Positions 8,117-17,675 of a stretch of DNA of 64,000 bases are shown piece by piece. Both the position numbers and the translations under genes were made by a program. The stretch is from Roseiarcus sp963764955 (GTDB taxonomy: Bacteria > Pseudomonadota > Alphaproteobacteria > Rhizobiales > Beijerinckiaceae). The stretch lies in the NCBI GenBank assembly GCA_963764955.1, contig CAVXVE010000007.1, positions 62,001 to 126,000 of the forward strand, in the 5' to 3' direction. The notes beneath the pieces are model-generated. The model had not been told where the DNA came from and ran no database searches. It saw only the letters and a list, made by a program, of their open reading frames with translations. Position 1 is the stretch's first letter; the number at the start of each line of letters is the position of its first letter.

Positions 8117-8881
8117 ATGACGAACAACGTCTTCGTCCTCACCGGCGCCGGGATCTCGGCCGAGAGCGGGCTTGGAACCTTCCGCGACAGGCAGGGCGAG
8201 GGGATTTGGGCGAAGTTCGATCCGATGAAGCTCGCCACTCCCGAAGCCTTCGCGCGCGATCCCGAAGCGGTGCTGGCGTTCTATGATCTGCGACGTCGGA
8301 ACCTGCTTGGCGCCAAGCCCAACGCGGCGCATTTTGCGCTCGCGCGGCTCGAAGCCGCGCTGGCCGAGCGCGGCGGGAAGCTTACGATCGTTACCCAGAA
8401 CATCGACGATCTGCACGAGCGCGCGGGCTCCGCGCGCGTCATCCACATGCATGGCGAGCTTTTGAAGGCCCGCTGCACTGCATGCGAGGCCGTTCGCCCG
8501 TGGCTCGACGATCTGCCGCACTCGGCCGTCTGTCCCGACTGCGGCAGCGTCGGGACATTGCGGCCGCATGTGGTGTGGTTCGGCGAAATGCCGCTCGAGA
8601 TGGACGTAATCGACCGGGCGCTGCGCAAGGCTCACCTCTTTGTCGCGATCGGGACCTCCGGCGCGGTCTATCCCGCGGCCGGCTTCGTCGCCGAAGCGCG
8701 CGCCTATGGCCTGCGCACTTGCGAGATCAACCTCGAGGCGGCCGACAACGCGGCCTTGTTCGACGAGCAGCGCCTGGGGCCGGCGAGCGAGACGGTCCCG
8801 GACTGGGTCGGCGCGGTGATGGGGGGCGGAATCGAGGTGTGGGTAGAGCGTCCAGAGCCCGTCGGAAGCGCGCCCCGCTAA
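8117..8881 (+). CDS. cobB: Sir2-family NAD-dependent protein deacylase
   Basis: This is a 254-residue sirtuin. It has the NAD-binding GAGISAESGLGTFR (residues 10-23), QNIDDLH (94-100), the catalytic His in HMHGE (H112) and four zinc Cys (C120, C123, C139, C142). Y56 and R59 form the YxxR pair characteristic of class III sirtuins that remove acidic acyl groups such as succinyl from lysine. It uses NAD+ and releases O-acyl-ADP-ribose and nicotinamide, and is cytosolic. ATG 8117 is preferred over TTG 8099. It follows mazEF at 24 bp. Confidence 0.88.
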   Translation: MTNNVFVLTGAGISAESGLGTFRDRQGEGIWAKFDPMKLATPEAFARDPEAVLAFYDLRRRNLLGAKPNAAHFALARLEAALAERGGKLTIVTQNIDDLHERAGSARVIHMHGELLKARCTACEAVRPWLDDLPHSAVCPDCGSVGTLRPHVVWFGEMPLEMDVIDRALRKAHLFVAIGTSGAVYPAAGFVAEARAYGLRTCEINLEAADNAALFDEQRLGPASETVPDWVGAVMGGGIEVWVERPEPVGSAPR

Positions 8882-8891
8882 GTCTCCTCCA

Positions 8892-9131
8892 TTAGCCCAC
8901 GATATATCCGGACACGCAGATGAAAGCAGACCCGCTCGTCGTTCCATTGTCGCGGTTTATGTTGAAAGCGATAGCATTGTCCGTGTATGCTCGAAGCGAA
9001 TGTGTGACGACGTAATTCGACTGACCAAAGGAGTTTCCTGGAAGGTCAGGAACAGATCGATTTGCGGAGGTTGGCTTGATTTCTTGCAAATTGATCGGGG
9101 CGTTTGTCGTGATTTGTCTCCCGCCGCCTAG
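8892..9131 (-). pseudogene. C-terminal remnant of a secreted-type protein, cut by IS
   Basis: Reading the minus strand from about 9131 down to the stop at 8892 gives 79 residues of coherent sequence. It is rich in Asn, Ser and Thr, with pieces such as SVPDLPGNSFGQSNYVVTHS and the end SAFICVSGYIVG, and an AT-richer composition than its surroundings. Upstream of 9131 the frame continues into antisense of the transposase and loses protein character. It is therefore the 3' end of a larger gene whose 5' part is gone. I do not recognise the family. Confidence 0.5.
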
Positions 9132-10336
9132 CGTAGTGTACATTCGGAGACGGCCCAGGGTGCGGCGCGCCGGGAGAACGATCTGATAGACCCGTCGACC
9201 AGATCGTCGACACGGACCACGCGCTGGCGAAGCTCGCGGGGATCGACTGGCGCTTTCTCGAGCGAGCGCTACGGCCGAATATTCCAACAAGACCGGACAT
9301 CCGCCGCTGCCGACGCGGCTGATGGCGGGACTTTCGATCCTCAAGCACATGCACGATCTCTCCGACGAGGATCTGTGCGCGCGCTGGGTCGAGAACCCGT
9401 ACTATCAGCTGTTCTGCGGCGAGGAGTTCTTCCGGCACAAGCTGACCTTCGACCGCTCGTCGCTGACGCGCTGGCGCCAGCGGCTGGGGGAGAGAGGCAC
9501 GTGGCGCTGACCAGGAGAGCCTTGCGGTCGGCATCGCGCACCGGCGCGGCCAGGCCGGTGACGTCTCCAAGGTGATCGTGGATACGACGGTTCAGCCCAA
9601 GGCGGTGGCCTTTCCGACCGACGCCAAGCTCATGCATCGGGCGCGCGAGCGGCTGGCGAGGCTGGCCCGGAAGACGGGCGTCCAGCTTCGCCAATCCTAC
9701 CAGCGGGTCGGCAAACACGCGCTGATCGCCCATCAGCGCTACGCCCACGCCAAGCAGTTCAAGCGCGCCAACCGGGCGCTGAGGACGATCCGCACTTATC
9801 TCGGTCGGGTCACGCGCGACATCGTGCGCAAGATCAAGGGCGACGCCGCATTGGAGAGCATCTTCGCCCATGCTTATGTTCGCCGCCGCGTGCGCGAGCA
9901 GCTTAAGAATCGGCGCGTTAATTTAAGATATTCTCTGCCGCGCGGTTAGACTGGATCGTGCAAGGCCGCGGGCGGCCTGATCCGCGGCGTCAAGGTCTCG
10001 CTCGCCACCACGCTCCATCGCTCCAAAGGCGGCCAGTTCATCGCCCACGCCAAGGCGATGCCGGGCAACCCCTACGACGGCCACACCCTCGCGACCGTGA
10101 TCCCGGAGATCGAGACGCAGATCGGCGCGAACCTCTCGCGCATCGTCGCCGACCGCGGCTATCGCGGCCACAACGCTCCGCCCGACCACAAGTTCAAGGT
10201 CTATATCTCGGGTCAGAGACGCGCGTCAGCCGAGCGATCAAACGTCTTTGCGGCCTCGGCGGTCGATCCGGTCTCGGCCATGCCGAGGCCGAGCATCGAT
10301 GGGCCGAAACTATCTCGCCGGGTCCCAGGCGACGCC
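9132..10336 (+). pseudogene. Decayed IS5-family transposase
   Basis: Fragments of one DDE transposase of the IS5 family are spread over at least three frames. They are DQIVDTDHALAKLAGIDWRF (about 9200), SILKHMHDLSDEDLCARWVE and RSSLTRWRQRLGE (9322-9490), VIVDTTVQPKAVAFPTDAKL and HAKQFKRANRALRT (9572-9949), and GNPYDGHTLATVIPEI with RGYRGHNAPPD (10058-10200). The end is MGRNYLAGSQ. Several indels and a premature stop show it is dead. The left end is near 9131 and the right end near 10336. I could not identify terminal inverted repeats. Confidence 0.85.
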
Positions 10337-11387
10337 GAACGGTTTCGCCGCAAAAGAAAAGACCGGGCTCCGCCGTGGCTCGGCCGCTGACGAGCGGCGC
10401 TCCGGTGGCGCCCAGCACGCCCTTGGCGTCGGGCAGCAGAGAGCGCAGGTCAGGGCGGAAGCCGGTCGCGAGAATGACTGTGTCGAAGCGCTCGGCGGGC
10501 GACTGCTTGAAGCCGACGTTCTCGCGAGAAAAGCTTGCGACGTCGCCGCGAAGGTTGATCCGCCCGTCGCGTATGGCGTCGAGTGTGCCGACGTCGATGA
10601 GCGGCACGCGGCCGTCCTCCGCGATGGATTGCAGCGGCCCCTTTGCCGCGCGCTTCAAGCCGAGCTTTTCAATCGAACCGATCGCATATCGAAGTAAGGG
10701 CGCGTTGATCGCGTCGGCCAGACGCGGCGGGAGCCATTGCTCGGCGGTCGGAAAGACGAGGATCGGCACGCCGAACAATTCGCGCGGGATGACATTGACG
10801 GGGCTGCGGACGGAGAGCGCCACGTCAATCCCGGTTTCGGCGAGGTCGAGCGCGATCTCGGCCCCCGAATTGCCAGAGCCCACGACCAGCACGCGTCGCC
10901 CGGCGAAAGGGGCTGGGTTGCGATACGAGCTCGAATGGAGGATCTCCCCGCCGAACGTCTCGATGCCGGGCCATGTCGGCGCATAAGGGTAGTCTGCCCA
11001 GCCGGTCGCGACGACGACGATCGGCGCTATTCGTGAGTTCTCTTCCGCATCGGCACGCCACGCGCCCCCTTCGCGCCGCAGCGCGCGAACGGGCGCGTTG
11101 AAGATCGGTTTCAAATCGAACTTTGCCGCGTAAGCCTCGAGATATTCGACGACCTGCGCGCGCGACGGATAGCGACCGTAAGCCTTCGGTATCGGGAGGC
11201 CCGGCAAGCCAGAGCGGGCGCGGTCGGTATGCAGATGGAGGCGATCGTAGTGGCGTCGCCAGACCGCGCCGACTGCGTCAGATTTTTCGAGGATCGCAGC
11301 GTCGAGACCGCGAGCCCGCAGCGCCGCCGCCGTGGCGAGACCGGCGGGACCCGCGCCGACGATGATGGCGTCGCAGGATTGGACCAA
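10194..11387 (-). CDS. FAD-dependent monooxygenase/oxidoreductase, C-terminus replaced by IS
   Basis: The protein is a flavin-containing monooxygenase-like enzyme. It has an FAD motif GAGPAG (residues 11-16), a second dinucleotide motif VVGSGNSGAE for NADPH, and the ATG-type motif VILATGFRPDL. It begins at TTG 11387 with GGAGGAG upstream. The family C-terminus (CG...tG.LreIg...a) is missing. After FFCGETV the last 47 residues are antisense of the transposase, with the junction at about 10336/10337. About 350 of 397 residues are genuine, so the gene is probably inactive or altered. Confidence 0.75.
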   Translation of the reverse strand: MVQSCDAIIVGAGPAGLATAAALRARGLDAAILEKSDAVGAVWRRHYDRLHLHTDRARSGLPGLPIPKAYGRYPSRAQVVEYLEAYAAKFDLKPIFNAPVRALRREGGAWRADAEENSRIAPIVVVATGWADYPYAPTWPGIETFGGEILHSSSYRNPAPFAGRRVLVVGSGNSGAEIALDLAETGIDVALSVRSPVNVIPRELFGVPILVFPTAEQWLPPRLADAINAPLLRYAIGSIEKLGLKRAAKGPLQSIAEDGRVPLIDVGTLDAIRDGRINLRGDVASFSRENVGFKQSPAERFDTVILATGFRPDLRSLLPDAKGVLGATGAPLVSGRATAEPGLFFCGETVRRRLGPGEIVSAHRCSASAWPRPDRPPRPQRRLIARLTRVSDPRYRP

Positions 11388-11447
11388 GCCGCTCCTCCCG
11401 AGCCAAGTCTACCAGCCAGCAAACCCGTGTGACAGGGCTGTCGATCC

Positions 11448-12210
11448 TCAGGCCGCCGCGTCCTCTCGCGCGCCAACCATATATTGCACCAGCTCCTCGG
11501 CGTTGGTCCGGGCGGTGATCTTCTCGCCGACCTTCCGGCCGCGGTGCATGACGATGATGCGGTCGGTGACCGCAAGCGCGTCCGGCATCACATGGGTGAT
11601 CAGGATCACCGGCACGCCGCGGCCCCTGAGCGTGCGGATCAGCTCCAAAACCTTATGCTGCTCGGGCACGCCGAGATTGTTGGTCGGCTCGTCCATGATC
11701 ATGAGCCGCGCGTCCCAATAGACCGCGCGCGCAATCGCGACCGCCTGGCGCTGGCCGCCCGACAGCTTCTCGATCGGCTCGGTCAGGGTGGGAATGCGGA
11801 TCTGCAACGAGTTCGAGCGTCTGCCGCGATTCGTCGCGCATATGCCTGTCGTCGAGAGTCTGGACGACGCCGCCGAGGTGGCGCGTCTTGACTTCACGGC
11901 CGAGGAAGATGTTTGCGCCGACGTCGAGATTGTTGGCGAGCGCAAGGTCCTGGTAGATCGTCTCGACGCCCGCGCGGCGCGCCTCCATCGGACTTGCGAA
12001 TCGAACCGGCTCGCCGTCGAAGACGATCTCGCCGTCTTCCGCCGCGTGGACCCCGGAGATGCATTTGATGAGCGTCGACTTGCCCGCGCCGTTGTCGCCG
12101 AGCAGGCCGACCACCTCGCCGGGCGCGACGTCGAAACTCACGTTGTCGACGGCGACGAGGCCGCCGAACATTTTCGTGAGGCCGCGGACGGAGAGCAGCG
12201 GCGCGCTCAT
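11448..12210 (-). CDS. Sugar ABC transporter ATP-binding protein (Frc/Rbs type), frameshifted
   Basis: Single-domain ATPase of a carbohydrate importer. The N-terminal part has Walker A GDNGAGKST and the Q-loop TIYQDLALANNLDVG. A frameshift near 11808 then moves to the frame with LSGGQRQAVAIARAV, Walker B LMIMDEPTNNLG and the H-loop ILITHVM. Removing one base in the minus-strand CTCGTTGCAG restores a continuous protein of about 253 residues. It is the third gene after the binding protein and permease, an arrangement like frcBCA. The short form with one ABC domain resembles FrcA rather than the two-domain RbsA. Confidence 0.85.
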
Positions 12211-13364
12211 CGCAAGGCGCCCGCGCCTGCGCGGCCGGTGATGAGGTCGCGCGACTGATCGATCAGCACCGCGACGATGACGACTGTTCCGACCACGATG
12301 AATTGCCAGAACGCCTCGACATTGAGCATGACGAGCCCCGTGGTCAGGACCGCGATGATGAGGGCGCCGATCACAGTGCCGATGACCGTGCCGGCGCCGC
12401 CGAACAGGCTCACGCCGCCGATGATGACCGCGGCGATCGAGCTTAAGAGCAGCGGATCGCCGATCACCGCCGAGCCGGCGGTGAAGCGCAGCGTCGACAA
12501 GAAACCGGCGATCCCGGAGGTTGCGGCCGACAGCATGTAGATCGCGATGATGCGCCGATCGACGGGGATGCCGCTGCGCGCCGCGGCATCCCTACTGCCG
12601 CCGATGGCGTAGACATGGCGCCCGAATTGCGTCCGGTGAAGCAGGAAAATCGCCCATGCGACGACGAACGCCGTCACGATGACCGGATAGGGGAGGATGG
12701 CGTCCATATGGCGCAGGAGCTCGCCCTTCACCTGCGGGCGCTGAAGGAAATAGAGCCCGCCCCCTTCGCCCGGGACGATATAGAGGAGCGCGTTGTTGCC
12801 GTAGGCGCGGACGCCGGCTGGCAAGCCAATCACGGTCGTATTCTCGCTCATCAGATACGCGACGCCGCGCACGATGAACGAGGAGCCAAGGGTGACGATG
12901 AAGGCCGGGACTTTCAGCTTCGCAATGATGATCCCGTTGGCGAGGCCGACGGCAGCCGCTCCGCCGACGGCGGCAATGAGGCCGATGAGGACCGACGGAA
13001 AGAGAGGAACGCCGCCGTTGAACGCCGATCGCAGCGCCAGCGCCGACAGCACCGAGGCGAGGCTCATGACCCAGCCGACCGAAAGGTCAATGCCGGCGGC
13101 GATGATGACGAAGGTCTGACCGAGGCCGAGCAGCAGCACCGGAATGATGGCGACGAGAATGTTCTGCGAGTTGCGCACGGTGAGGAAATTGACCGCGCCG
13201 CCCGTCGTCAGCGGCACGGCGATAACGAAGAACAGGATAAGGAGGGCGAGGAACAGCCACGCCCAGATGCGGCTGAGGAATAGGACGACCCGCTGCGCGG
13301 GCGTGCGGGCGCCCGAGGAGGCGGCAGGCCGGACGCGGGTCATCCTCGAGGCGCGTTCAGTCAC
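12207..13364 (-). CDS. Sugar ABC transporter permease (Frc/RbsC type)
   Basis: This 385-residue inner-membrane protein has about 8-10 hydrophobic helices. It carries the family landmarks IIAAGIDLSVGWVMSLASV and FIVTLGSSFIVRG in the first half, and AIGGSRDAAARSGIPVDR (the cytoplasmic coupling loop) and IGGVSLFGGAGTVIGTVIG in the second half. It pairs with the ATPase and the periplasmic binding protein to import a monosaccharide. The start is GTG 13364; ATG 13343 is possible. Its 3' end overlaps the ATPase start by 4 bp, indicating one operon. Confidence 0.9.
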   Translation of the reverse strand: MTERASRMTRVRPAASSGARTPAQRVVLFLSRIWAWLFLALLILFFVIAVPLTTGGAVNFLTVRNSQNILVAIIPVLLLGLGQTFVIIAAGIDLSVGWVMSLASVLSALALRSAFNGGVPLFPSVLIGLIAAVGGAAAVGLANGIIIAKLKVPAFIVTLGSSFIVRGVAYLMSENTTVIGLPAGVRAYGNNALLYIVPGEGGGLYFLQRPQVKGELLRHMDAILPYPVIVTAFVVAWAIFLLHRTQFGRHVYAIGGSRDAAARSGIPVDRRIIAIYMLSAATSGIAGFLSTLRFTAGSAVIGDPLLLSSIAAVIIGGVSLFGGAGTVIGTVIGALIIAVLTTGLVMLNVEAFWQFIVVGTVVIVAVLIDQSRDLITGRAGAGALR

Positions 13365-13479
13365 AGGCGCCTCATAATGCCGGGCTCGCCGGCCGTCTTC
13401 TTACGCAGGCGCGGGAAGGGGGCCTCTTCCGAGCGCGGGAGAGGGCGCGGCGATGGGGTCGAGGAAACCGCAAGCGGGG

Positions 13480-14460
13480 CTACTTGCCCGGGACCTGATA
13501 GATGAAACGCGCGATCGCAGGATCTTTCACGTTGTCCTTGTCGATGATGGCGAAGCCGGTTTCGACGCGGCGCGGCAGGCTGGTGACGCCCGCGGCGTCA
13601 GCCGCGGCGAACATCACCGCAAGATAGCCCATGTCGAACGGCTTCTGCGCCAGGACCTGCGTGACAACGCCTTTGTCCAACATTTCGATCGCCTGCTTGG
13701 TCGCGTCATAGGCGACAACCTGAACATGGCCACCTAGCCCTGCGTTGACGACCGCGGTGCCGGCGCCTCCGGCGCTGAACACGTTGGTGCCAAACACGCC
13801 CGCGAGATCGGGCTGGCGCGCAAGTATCGCTGCGGTCTGCTGCGCCGCCGTATTCTCGCTGTCGAGATTGAAGTCGGGCCCGATCACCTTGATGTCGGGG
13901 AATTCCTTCGCCATCACCTCCTTGAACCCTTGCACGCGGCCTTCGACCGAGCTCACGTTGGGGTTGGTCGAATTGATGTAAACCGTTCCCTTGCCGCCGA
14001 TCGCCTTGGCCAGTCCGCGCGCCGCGATGCGGCCGCCCTCGACGTTGTCCGAACCAATATAGCTGATCGGGAACTTGACCGGGCCTTTGGCGTAGTCGCC
14101 ATCGCCGAGAAACGTGTCGACGGTTATGACCTTGATTCCTGCATCGTAGGCGGCCTTCAGCGGACCCACCATCTGGTCCTTATCGGTCGGGGCCGTGATG
14201 AGGTAGTTGAGGTCGCCGCGCGCGACCATCGAATCGAGGATCGGCGTCTGAACGCTGACGCCCCAGGTCGGAGGAATCTGCGTGACCACCTCGGCGCCGA
14301 TCTCTTTTGCCGCCGTTTCCACGCCGAGCTGCATGACCTGGTAGAACGGATCGACGACGCCGGGCAAAAAGCCGATCTTGAGCTTTTCGGCCAGGGCGCC
14401 ATGGGCCGCGAACGCCACGGCGAGCCCCGCCGCCACGGCTAAACCTAAGCGCTTGCGCAT
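13480..14460 (-). CDS. Sugar ABC transporter substrate-binding protein
   Basis: This 326-residue periplasmic protein has a signal peptide (MRKRLGLAVAAGLAVAFAAH, cleavage near ALA-EK). It has the type-1 periplasmic binding fold: KIGFLPGVVDPFYQVMQLGV, then ITAPTDKDQMVGPLK, VITVDTFLGDGDY, YIGSDNVEGGRIAARGLA and VAYDATKQAIEMLDKG. This is the ribose/fructose/xylose binding-protein family. ATG 14460 is preceded by GGGAGGAG. It is the first gene of the three-gene importer operon. Binding-pocket residues do not tell me the sugar, and no catabolic genes are adjacent. Confidence 0.88.
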   Translation of the reverse strand: MRKRLGLAVAAGLAVAFAAHGALAEKLKIGFLPGVVDPFYQVMQLGVETAAKEIGAEVVTQIPPTWGVSVQTPILDSMVARGDLNYLITAPTDKDQMVGPLKAAYDAGIKVITVDTFLGDGDYAKGPVKFPISYIGSDNVEGGRIAARGLAKAIGGKGTVYINSTNPNVSSVEGRVQGFKEVMAKEFPDIKVIGPDFNLDSENTAAQQTAAILARQPDLAGVFGTNVFSAGGAGTAVVNAGLGGHVQVVAYDATKQAIEMLDKGVVTQVLAQKPFDMGYLAVMFAAADAAGVTSLPRRVETGFAIIDKDNVKDPAIARFIYQVPGK

Positions 14461-14698
14461 GTCGTTCTCCTCCCTTGCGTGATGGCGCCGGCTGGCCTCG
14501 CGCGTTCGATCTCGGGAAGACCGCCTTCCCCTGTTCAACGCGCGGAAATGTATTCGACGCGCATCGGCACGCGTCGCTCGCCTAGCCGCGCGTCAAACGC
14601 ATGAGGTCCCCATCGCCGACGACTTCGGGCTTCGCCAGCCTCTTATCGAGGCTCCAACCCCGACCGATTGTCAAGCCGAGCGGCGAAACGCCTGACGG

Positions 14699-15254
14699 TC
14701 AGCTCTTGGCCTTTTCGGCGCTCTTCGCCTTTTTCGCCCGCTCGACGCCCGTAAGAACCAGCGCGCGCGCCTCGTCAGCGTCGCCCCAGCGGACGATCTT
14801 GACCCACTTGTTGGGCTCGAGATCCTTATAGTGGGCGAAGAAATGCTCGATCTGCTGGATCGTGATCGCTGGCAGGTCGGAGTAGTTCTTCACGTTCGCA
14901 TAGCGCTGGGTGAGCGCCGCCGAGGGCACGGCCAAAAGCTTCTCGTCGCCTCCCGTGCTCGTCCTCCATCAGGAGAACGCCGACAATCCGGCAGCTCATG
15001 ACGGCGCCGGGAATGATTGCGCGCGTATTGGCGACGATCACGTCGCAAGGATCGCCGTCGTCCGAGAGCGTATGGGGAATGAACCCGTAGTTTCCCGGAT
15101 AGCGCATCGAGGTGTAAAGAAAGCGGTCGACCTGCAGCGCGCCGCTCTCCTTGTCCATCTCGTACTTGATTGGCTCGCCGCCGATCGGCACCTCGATGAC
15201 GACGTTGACGTCATGGGGCGGGTTTTTGCCGATCGAGATGGCGTTGAGGTTCAT
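14699..15254 (-). CDS. ppa: Inorganic pyrophosphatase, one-base frameshift
   Basis: Soluble family I pyrophosphatase, which splits PPi to phosphate and drives biosynthesis. The first part (MNLNAISIGKNPP, then IEVPIGGEPIKYEMDKESG, FLYTSMRYPGNYGFIPHTL and DDGDPCDVIV with the metal-binding Asp cluster) is in one frame. The last part (VPSAALTQRYANVKNYSDL, IEHFFAHYKDLEPNKWV) is in another. Dropping one G from the GGG at 14952-14954 joins them into a normal protein of about 184 residues. Because ppa is usually essential, a sequencing indel is the simplest explanation. Confidence 0.9.
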
Positions 15255-15303
15255 GTCGACCCTCCCAAATCGCGTCCGCGTCCCTTGCGGGAAAGGCCAG
15301 CAT

Positions 15304-15810
15304 TCAGCCGAAGCCGAAAGCGATCCGATCGCGTTGCTGACCGCCGAAGGTCTCGCGCGCCCGCCGCAGGACCCGGCCGCCCAGCCGGCGGTAAAATCCA
15401 ACCGCGCGCTCATTGTCCGCCAGCGCCCAGACGACGAGGTTCGACAGTCCATGGCCCGCCAGATCCTTGCGGGCCGCCTCGAACATGCGCCGCCCGAAGC
15501 CGCACCCCTGGCACTCCGGCGCCAGATAAAGCTCAAAGATCTCGCCGCCGTAGCCGAGCGCCGGCACGCGATTGCGTCCATAGCTGACATAGCCGACGAC
15601 CGAATCGCCGAATTCGAGCACCAGAAGCGGCGTCCGGCGCGCGATGGCGAGGCGCCACCACGTCGGACCTCTACGCGCAATCATGCGCTCGAGCTCCCGG
15701 CCCGGAATGACCCCCCGATAGGCCTCGCGCCACGCCGCGTCATGTACGGACGCAATTTCGCCCTCGTCGCCGAGTCGCGCAGCGCGAATGGAAATGACCG
15801 TCTCGACCAT
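15304..15810 (-). CDS. GNAT-family N-acetyltransferase
   Basis: This 168-residue protein has a standard GNAT fold. It contains the first strand/helix ISIRAARLGDEGEIASVHDAAW, strand LVLEFGDSVVGYVSYG, the acetyl-CoA pyrophosphate loop LAPECQGCGFGRRMFEAA (Q/RxxGxG/A motif) and the C-terminal strand WALADNERAVGFYRRLGG. Such enzymes transfer an acetyl group to amines or to protein N-termini. The substrate is unknown. It lies 50 bp upstream of ppa on the same strand. Confidence 0.85.
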   Translation of the reverse strand: MVETVISIRAARLGDEGEIASVHDAAWREAYRGVIPGRELERMIARRGPTWWRLAIARRTPLLVLEFGDSVVGYVSYGRNRVPALGYGGEIFELYLAPECQGCGFGRRMFEAARKDLAGHGLSNLVVWALADNERAVGFYRRLGGRVLRRARETFGGQQRDRIAFGFG

Positions 15811-15976
15811 GGAGGGATGTTAAGTCGGCGCGCGGGCCCGCCGCAAGGTCTTGACACCGGCCACGGATGACTTTTTTGCTCAATCGGGCTTGCCCTTGAG
15901 TCGGCCTCGTCCGCGCCGGAATTTCTGCGCAATCACCGTTCAACTCGCTGCAAACGCCGGATTTGGAGAATGGACT

Positions 15977-16789
15977 ATGGCGCCGCGATCGCCTTGGGCG
16001 CGCCTGGGATTGGCCGCCGCCGGACTGACGGCGGCGCTCGTCTGGACGGCGAGCGCGGGCGCCGACGTGCTGCACGCGACCTACCGCGTGTCGTTGATCG
16101 GTCTTCCGATCGGCGCGGTCAACCTCAGCGCAGACCTGACCCCGACTAGCTACGCAATCGCGGGCAACGCAAAACTGACGGGCATCGCCAAGCTCTTCGC
16201 CAACGCGCATGGCGCTTCGGCCGGCAAGGGCGCCATCATCCATGGCCATGTGTCGCCGGAGACCTTCGCCACGATCGCCGCGGACTCCCACATGACGCGC
16301 ACGATCCGCATGGCGTTGGCCGGCAATGCCGTCACGGGAGTGGATATTTCGCCGCCGTTCGACGAAAAGCCGGATCGGGTCCCGCTTGGCCCCGGTGACG
16401 AACGCGGCATTGTCGATCCGGTCGGCGCGGTCATCCTTCCGGCGCCGGCGTCAGGGCCCATGCTGTCCCCGGCCGCGTGCGATCGCAAGATTCCCATCTT
16501 CGACGGCTATACGCGATTCGACATCACGCTCTCCTATGTCGGCGAGCGCACGGTGTCGGCGAAAGGCTACAACGGCCCGGTCGTGGTCTGCGCGGCGCGT
16601 TACGTCCCTATTTCCGGCCATCGCCGCGACCGGCCGGCCACCAGGTTCATGGCCGATAACAAGGATCTGGAGGTCTGGCTGGCGCCGATCGCCAGCGACC
16701 ACGTGCTGTTTCCCTTCCGCGTCTCGGTGCGCACGATGATCGGCACGACGGTTGTCGAGGCGCAGGAGTTCCGCATCGGCGAGAAGTAG
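15977..16789 (+). CDS. DUF3108 domain periplasmic protein
   Basis: This 270-residue protein starts at ATG 15977, chosen because it is followed directly by a signal peptide (SPWARLGLAAAGLTAALVWT, cleavage near AGA-DV). The mature part is a DUF3108-type beta-rich fold: YRVSLIGLPIGAVNLSADL near the start, FDGYTRFDITLSYVGERTV in the middle, and the ending VWLAPIASDHVLFPFRVSV. The function of DUF3108 is not established; the fold resembles outer-membrane lipid or lipoprotein handling proteins. An upstream in-frame start at 15851 would hide the signal peptide. Confidence 0.75.
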   Translation: MAPRSPWARLGLAAAGLTAALVWTASAGADVLHATYRVSLIGLPIGAVNLSADLTPTSYAIAGNAKLTGIAKLFANAHGASAGKGAIIHGHVSPETFATIAADSHMTRTIRMALAGNAVTGVDISPPFDEKPDRVPLGPGDERGIVDPVGAVILPAPASGPMLSPAACDRKIPIFDGYTRFDITLSYVGERTVSAKGYNGPVVVCAARYVPISGHRRDRPATRFMADNKDLEVWLAPIASDHVLFPFRVSVRTMIGTTVVEAQEFRIGEK

Positions 16790-16919
16790 CGTTAACGGCG
16801 CCGAAACCGGAATGGCGAGCGAAGCGAGGAAATCCTCAGGCGTACGGCGGCGTCGCGCCGCACCTTGATCGAAAGCGGCGGTCTTCCGATGCCCTGCCGT
16901 CGGCGCAACGACGACGGAG

Positions 16920-17357
16920 CTAATTAAGCTCGTCCTCCAGCGTCGGCAGCGGCAGCACGCCGATTCCGTCCTCCAGCAACGACTTCGCGTCCGCGAGGCT
17001 CGCGCGGCCGCGAATCCCACGCTCCGGCTCCTCGCCGAGATGGATGGCTCTCGCCACTTGCGGGAACCGGGCTCCGACGTCGTCGGTGTTGGCCTCGATT
17101 TCGCGACGCATTTGGAGGAAGAATTCGCGCGTCCGCCGACGCTTTTCATCGACAACAATCTCGGGACCCGTTTCGACCGCCGCCGAGCGCTCGCCGCCGA
17201 CGACGGCCGGGGCCATGATCGCCTTGTCGACGCGGGTCGAGCCGCATTCGGGGCAGACGACAAAGCCGCGCTTACGCTGCTTCTCATAGGCTGCGCTGTC
17301 CGGAAACCAGCTGTCGAACCCATGACCTTCAGCGCAGGCGAGCGCGTATTTGATCAT
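16920..17357 (-). CDS. DUF1178 family protein
   Basis: This 145-residue protein has the hallmark N-terminus MIKYALACAEGHGFDSWFPD, the zinc-ribbon-like VCPECGSTRVDKAIMAP, and the C-terminal GARFPQVARAIHLGEEPERG characteristic of DUF1178. A single CxxC plus C8 could hold a metal. The function is unknown. It is encoded just after a glutaredoxin gene with an ATGA overlap, a conserved alphaproteobacterial arrangement that hints at redox or metal chemistry. Confidence 0.85.
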   Translation of the reverse strand: MIKYALACAEGHGFDSWFPDSAAYEKQRKRGFVVCPECGSTRVDKAIMAPAVVGGERSAAVETGPEIVVDEKRRRTREFFLQMRREIEANTDDVGARFPQVARAIHLGEEPERGIRGRASLADAKSLLEDGIGVLPLPTLEDELN

Positions 17358-17620
17358 TGTTCCGCCCCCGCGAGCAGCGCGTCAAGTTCGCCCGTCGCCT
17401 GGAGCTCGTGCAGGTCGTCGCAGCCGCCGACATGGGTGTCGCCGATGAAAATCTGCGGCACGGTCCAACGCCCGTTCGCCTTCGCCGCCATCGCGGCCTG
17501 CGCGGCGCGGTCGCCGTCGACGCTGATTTCCTCGAAGGAAGCTGACTTGGAGCGCAACAGGGACTTGGCCTCGTGGCAATAGGGGCAAGTCGATTTGGTG
17601 TAGATGACAACCGGGGGCAC
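17354..17620 (-). CDS. grxC: Glutaredoxin 3
   Basis: This is a dithiol glutaredoxin of about 88 residues with active site CPYC (in YTKSTCPYCHEAKSLL), the cis-Pro motif WTVPQIFIGDTHVGG that binds glutathione, and the C-terminal GGCDDLHELQATGELDALL. It reduces protein disulfides and ribonucleotide reductase with glutathione. I prefer GTG 17620, which has AAGGA at good spacing; GTG 17629 is the alternative, and an earlier start at 17692 would overlap comF. Its stop overlaps the DUF1178 start. Confidence 0.88.
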   Translation of the reverse strand: MPPVVIYTKSTCPYCHEAKSLLRSKSASFEEISVDGDRAAQAAMAAKANGRWTVPQIFIGDTHVGGCDDLHELQATGELDALLAGAEQ

Positions 17621-17675
17621 GCTCGACACATCCTTGGCGCAGCAATCCGCACAATTTCCAGCAGTATATGGGAAC

